Of a stretch of 22,892 nucleotides of DNA, positions 22,487 through 22,892 are shown one piece after another. Under the pieces are notes generated by a model that searched no databases, was not told the origin of the DNA, and saw nothing but the letters and a program-made list of their open reading frames with translations. Source of the DNA: Akkermansiaceae bacterium UBA956 (GTDB lineage Bacteria; Verrucomicrobiota; Verrucomicrobiia; Verrucomicrobiales; Akkermansiaceae). Each line of letters begins with the position of its first letter. Position 1 is the first letter of the stretch. A program made the position numbers and the translations under genes. Where the stretch lies: assembly GCA_002293145.1 (NCBI GenBank), contig DBCO01000008.1, forward strand, positions 1-22,892, written 5' to 3'.

Positions 22487-22892
22487 TTAGCGTTTTTTGT
22501 AGAGAGTGATGTTTTCTAACAACTGCAAAGCAGCTGCGTGGGCGAAGGTTTTGCTGTTGATGGTTTCGGGCAGCGAAATAACGGGGACTTTGGCGTGCTG
22601 CTTGAGAGCTGCGAAGAGGGCTTCGTCGGCTGCGTGATCATAGAAGGCTTGGCCTTCGGCTGCGATGATGCTGATTGCTTTTTCGGGGATCATGATCGTC
22701 ACGGGCGCGGTGTAGTTGTTGGCTTTTTCCGCGATGATTTTCCCGAGTTCTGCACATTCCTCTGCATTAGTACGCATCAGGGTGACTTGCGGATTATGGA
22801 TGTAAAATTTTCGACCCACAAAGGCAGATGGTATAGTTTCTTTGGCACCGAAATTGACCATGTCGAGACATCCTGGCGCGATCACGGCGGGG
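22487..22892 (-). CDS. UPF0261 / Tm-1-like ATP-binding domain protein (partial, 3' end only)
   Basis: The reading frame runs off the right edge of the window, so only the last 135 or so residues are present; full-length members have about 400. The visible part starts PAVIAPGCLDMVNFGA and continues GRKFYIHNPQVTLMRTNAEE, then APVTIMIPEKAISIIAAEGQ and FYDHAADEALFAALKQH, which is the conserved C-terminal half of UPF0261/Tm-1-like proteins. The N-terminal half of the family resembles the tomato Tm-1 ATP-binding domain; its biochemical role in bacteria is not settled. The GTG at 22885 is an internal valine, not a start. The Dabb gene follows after the palindrome at 22356-22480. Loss of the 5' part is only the window boundary. 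Confidence 0.9.
   Translation of the reverse strand, partial: PAVIAPGCLDMVNFGAKETIPSAFVGRKFYIHNPQVTLMRTNAEECAELGKIIAEKANNYTAPVTIMIPEKAISIIAAEGQAFYDHAADEALFAALKQHAKVPVISLPETINSKTFAHAAALQLLENITLYKKR

Overview
The window is a chromosomal segment of a Gram-negative bacterium, most likely of the Verrucomicrobiota (PVC group). The main taxonomic clue is the 1404-residue secreted protein at 17793-22007. It joins a DUF1080 domain, a PVC-type membrane-bound dehydrogenase domain, HEAT-like repeats, a LamG-like domain and a Verrucomicrobium/Pirellula-type cytochrome c domain. The type II secretion genes imply an outer membrane. Base composition looks close to half GC by eye. Most starts lack a clear Shine-Dalgarno sequence. 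I see no tRNA, rRNA, CRISPR array, insertion sequence or phage gene.

Layout. 165-1962 (minus): a class I photolyase and a small basic protein with an AP2-like look, separated by a perfect 18-bp hairpin. 2131-3840 (plus): rpoA and rplQ with a TATAAT box, a leader hairpin and an intrinsic terminator; the ribosomal genes usually upstream of rpoA are absent. 3842-4156: intergenic, holding two degenerate repeats. 4157-5380 (minus): a saccharopine-dehydrogenase-family enzyme, probably carboxynorspermidine synthase. 5381-5761: intergenic, with a second dyad repeat. 5762-14249 (plus): a tightly packed type II secretion operon in the order gspG, gspH, gspI, gspJ, gspK, gspL-like, gspM-like, a GspC/PilP-like protein with a glutamine-rich tail, and gspD. 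It is followed by an unknown secreted protein (14279-15058). 15117-22007 (minus): a large secreted TPR protein and the multidomain cytochrome protein. 22028-22892 (minus): a Dabb-domain protein, a third dyad repeat, and the 3' part of a UPF0261/Tm-1-like gene cut by the window edge.

How the genes work together. The pseudopilins G, H, I, J and K, the L/M-like inner-membrane proteins, the HR-like periplasmic protein and the secretin D form the pseudopilus, part of the inner-membrane platform and the outer-membrane channel of a T2SS. The ATPase (E), the polytopic protein (F) and the prepilin peptidase (O) are not here and must come from elsewhere. The multidomain cytochrome protein, the TPR protein and the unknown protein all carry export signals; whether they use this T2SS is inference only.

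The points most worth a second look are the non-canonical T2SS, with a polyglutamine-tailed HR-like protein and glycine-rich additions in GspJ and GspD; a shift to AT-rich codons inside gspD; and a family of long imperfect palindromes built on short CGCAAAG/CGCAGAG-like units in three intergenic gaps. I found no clear candidate for a wholly new system.
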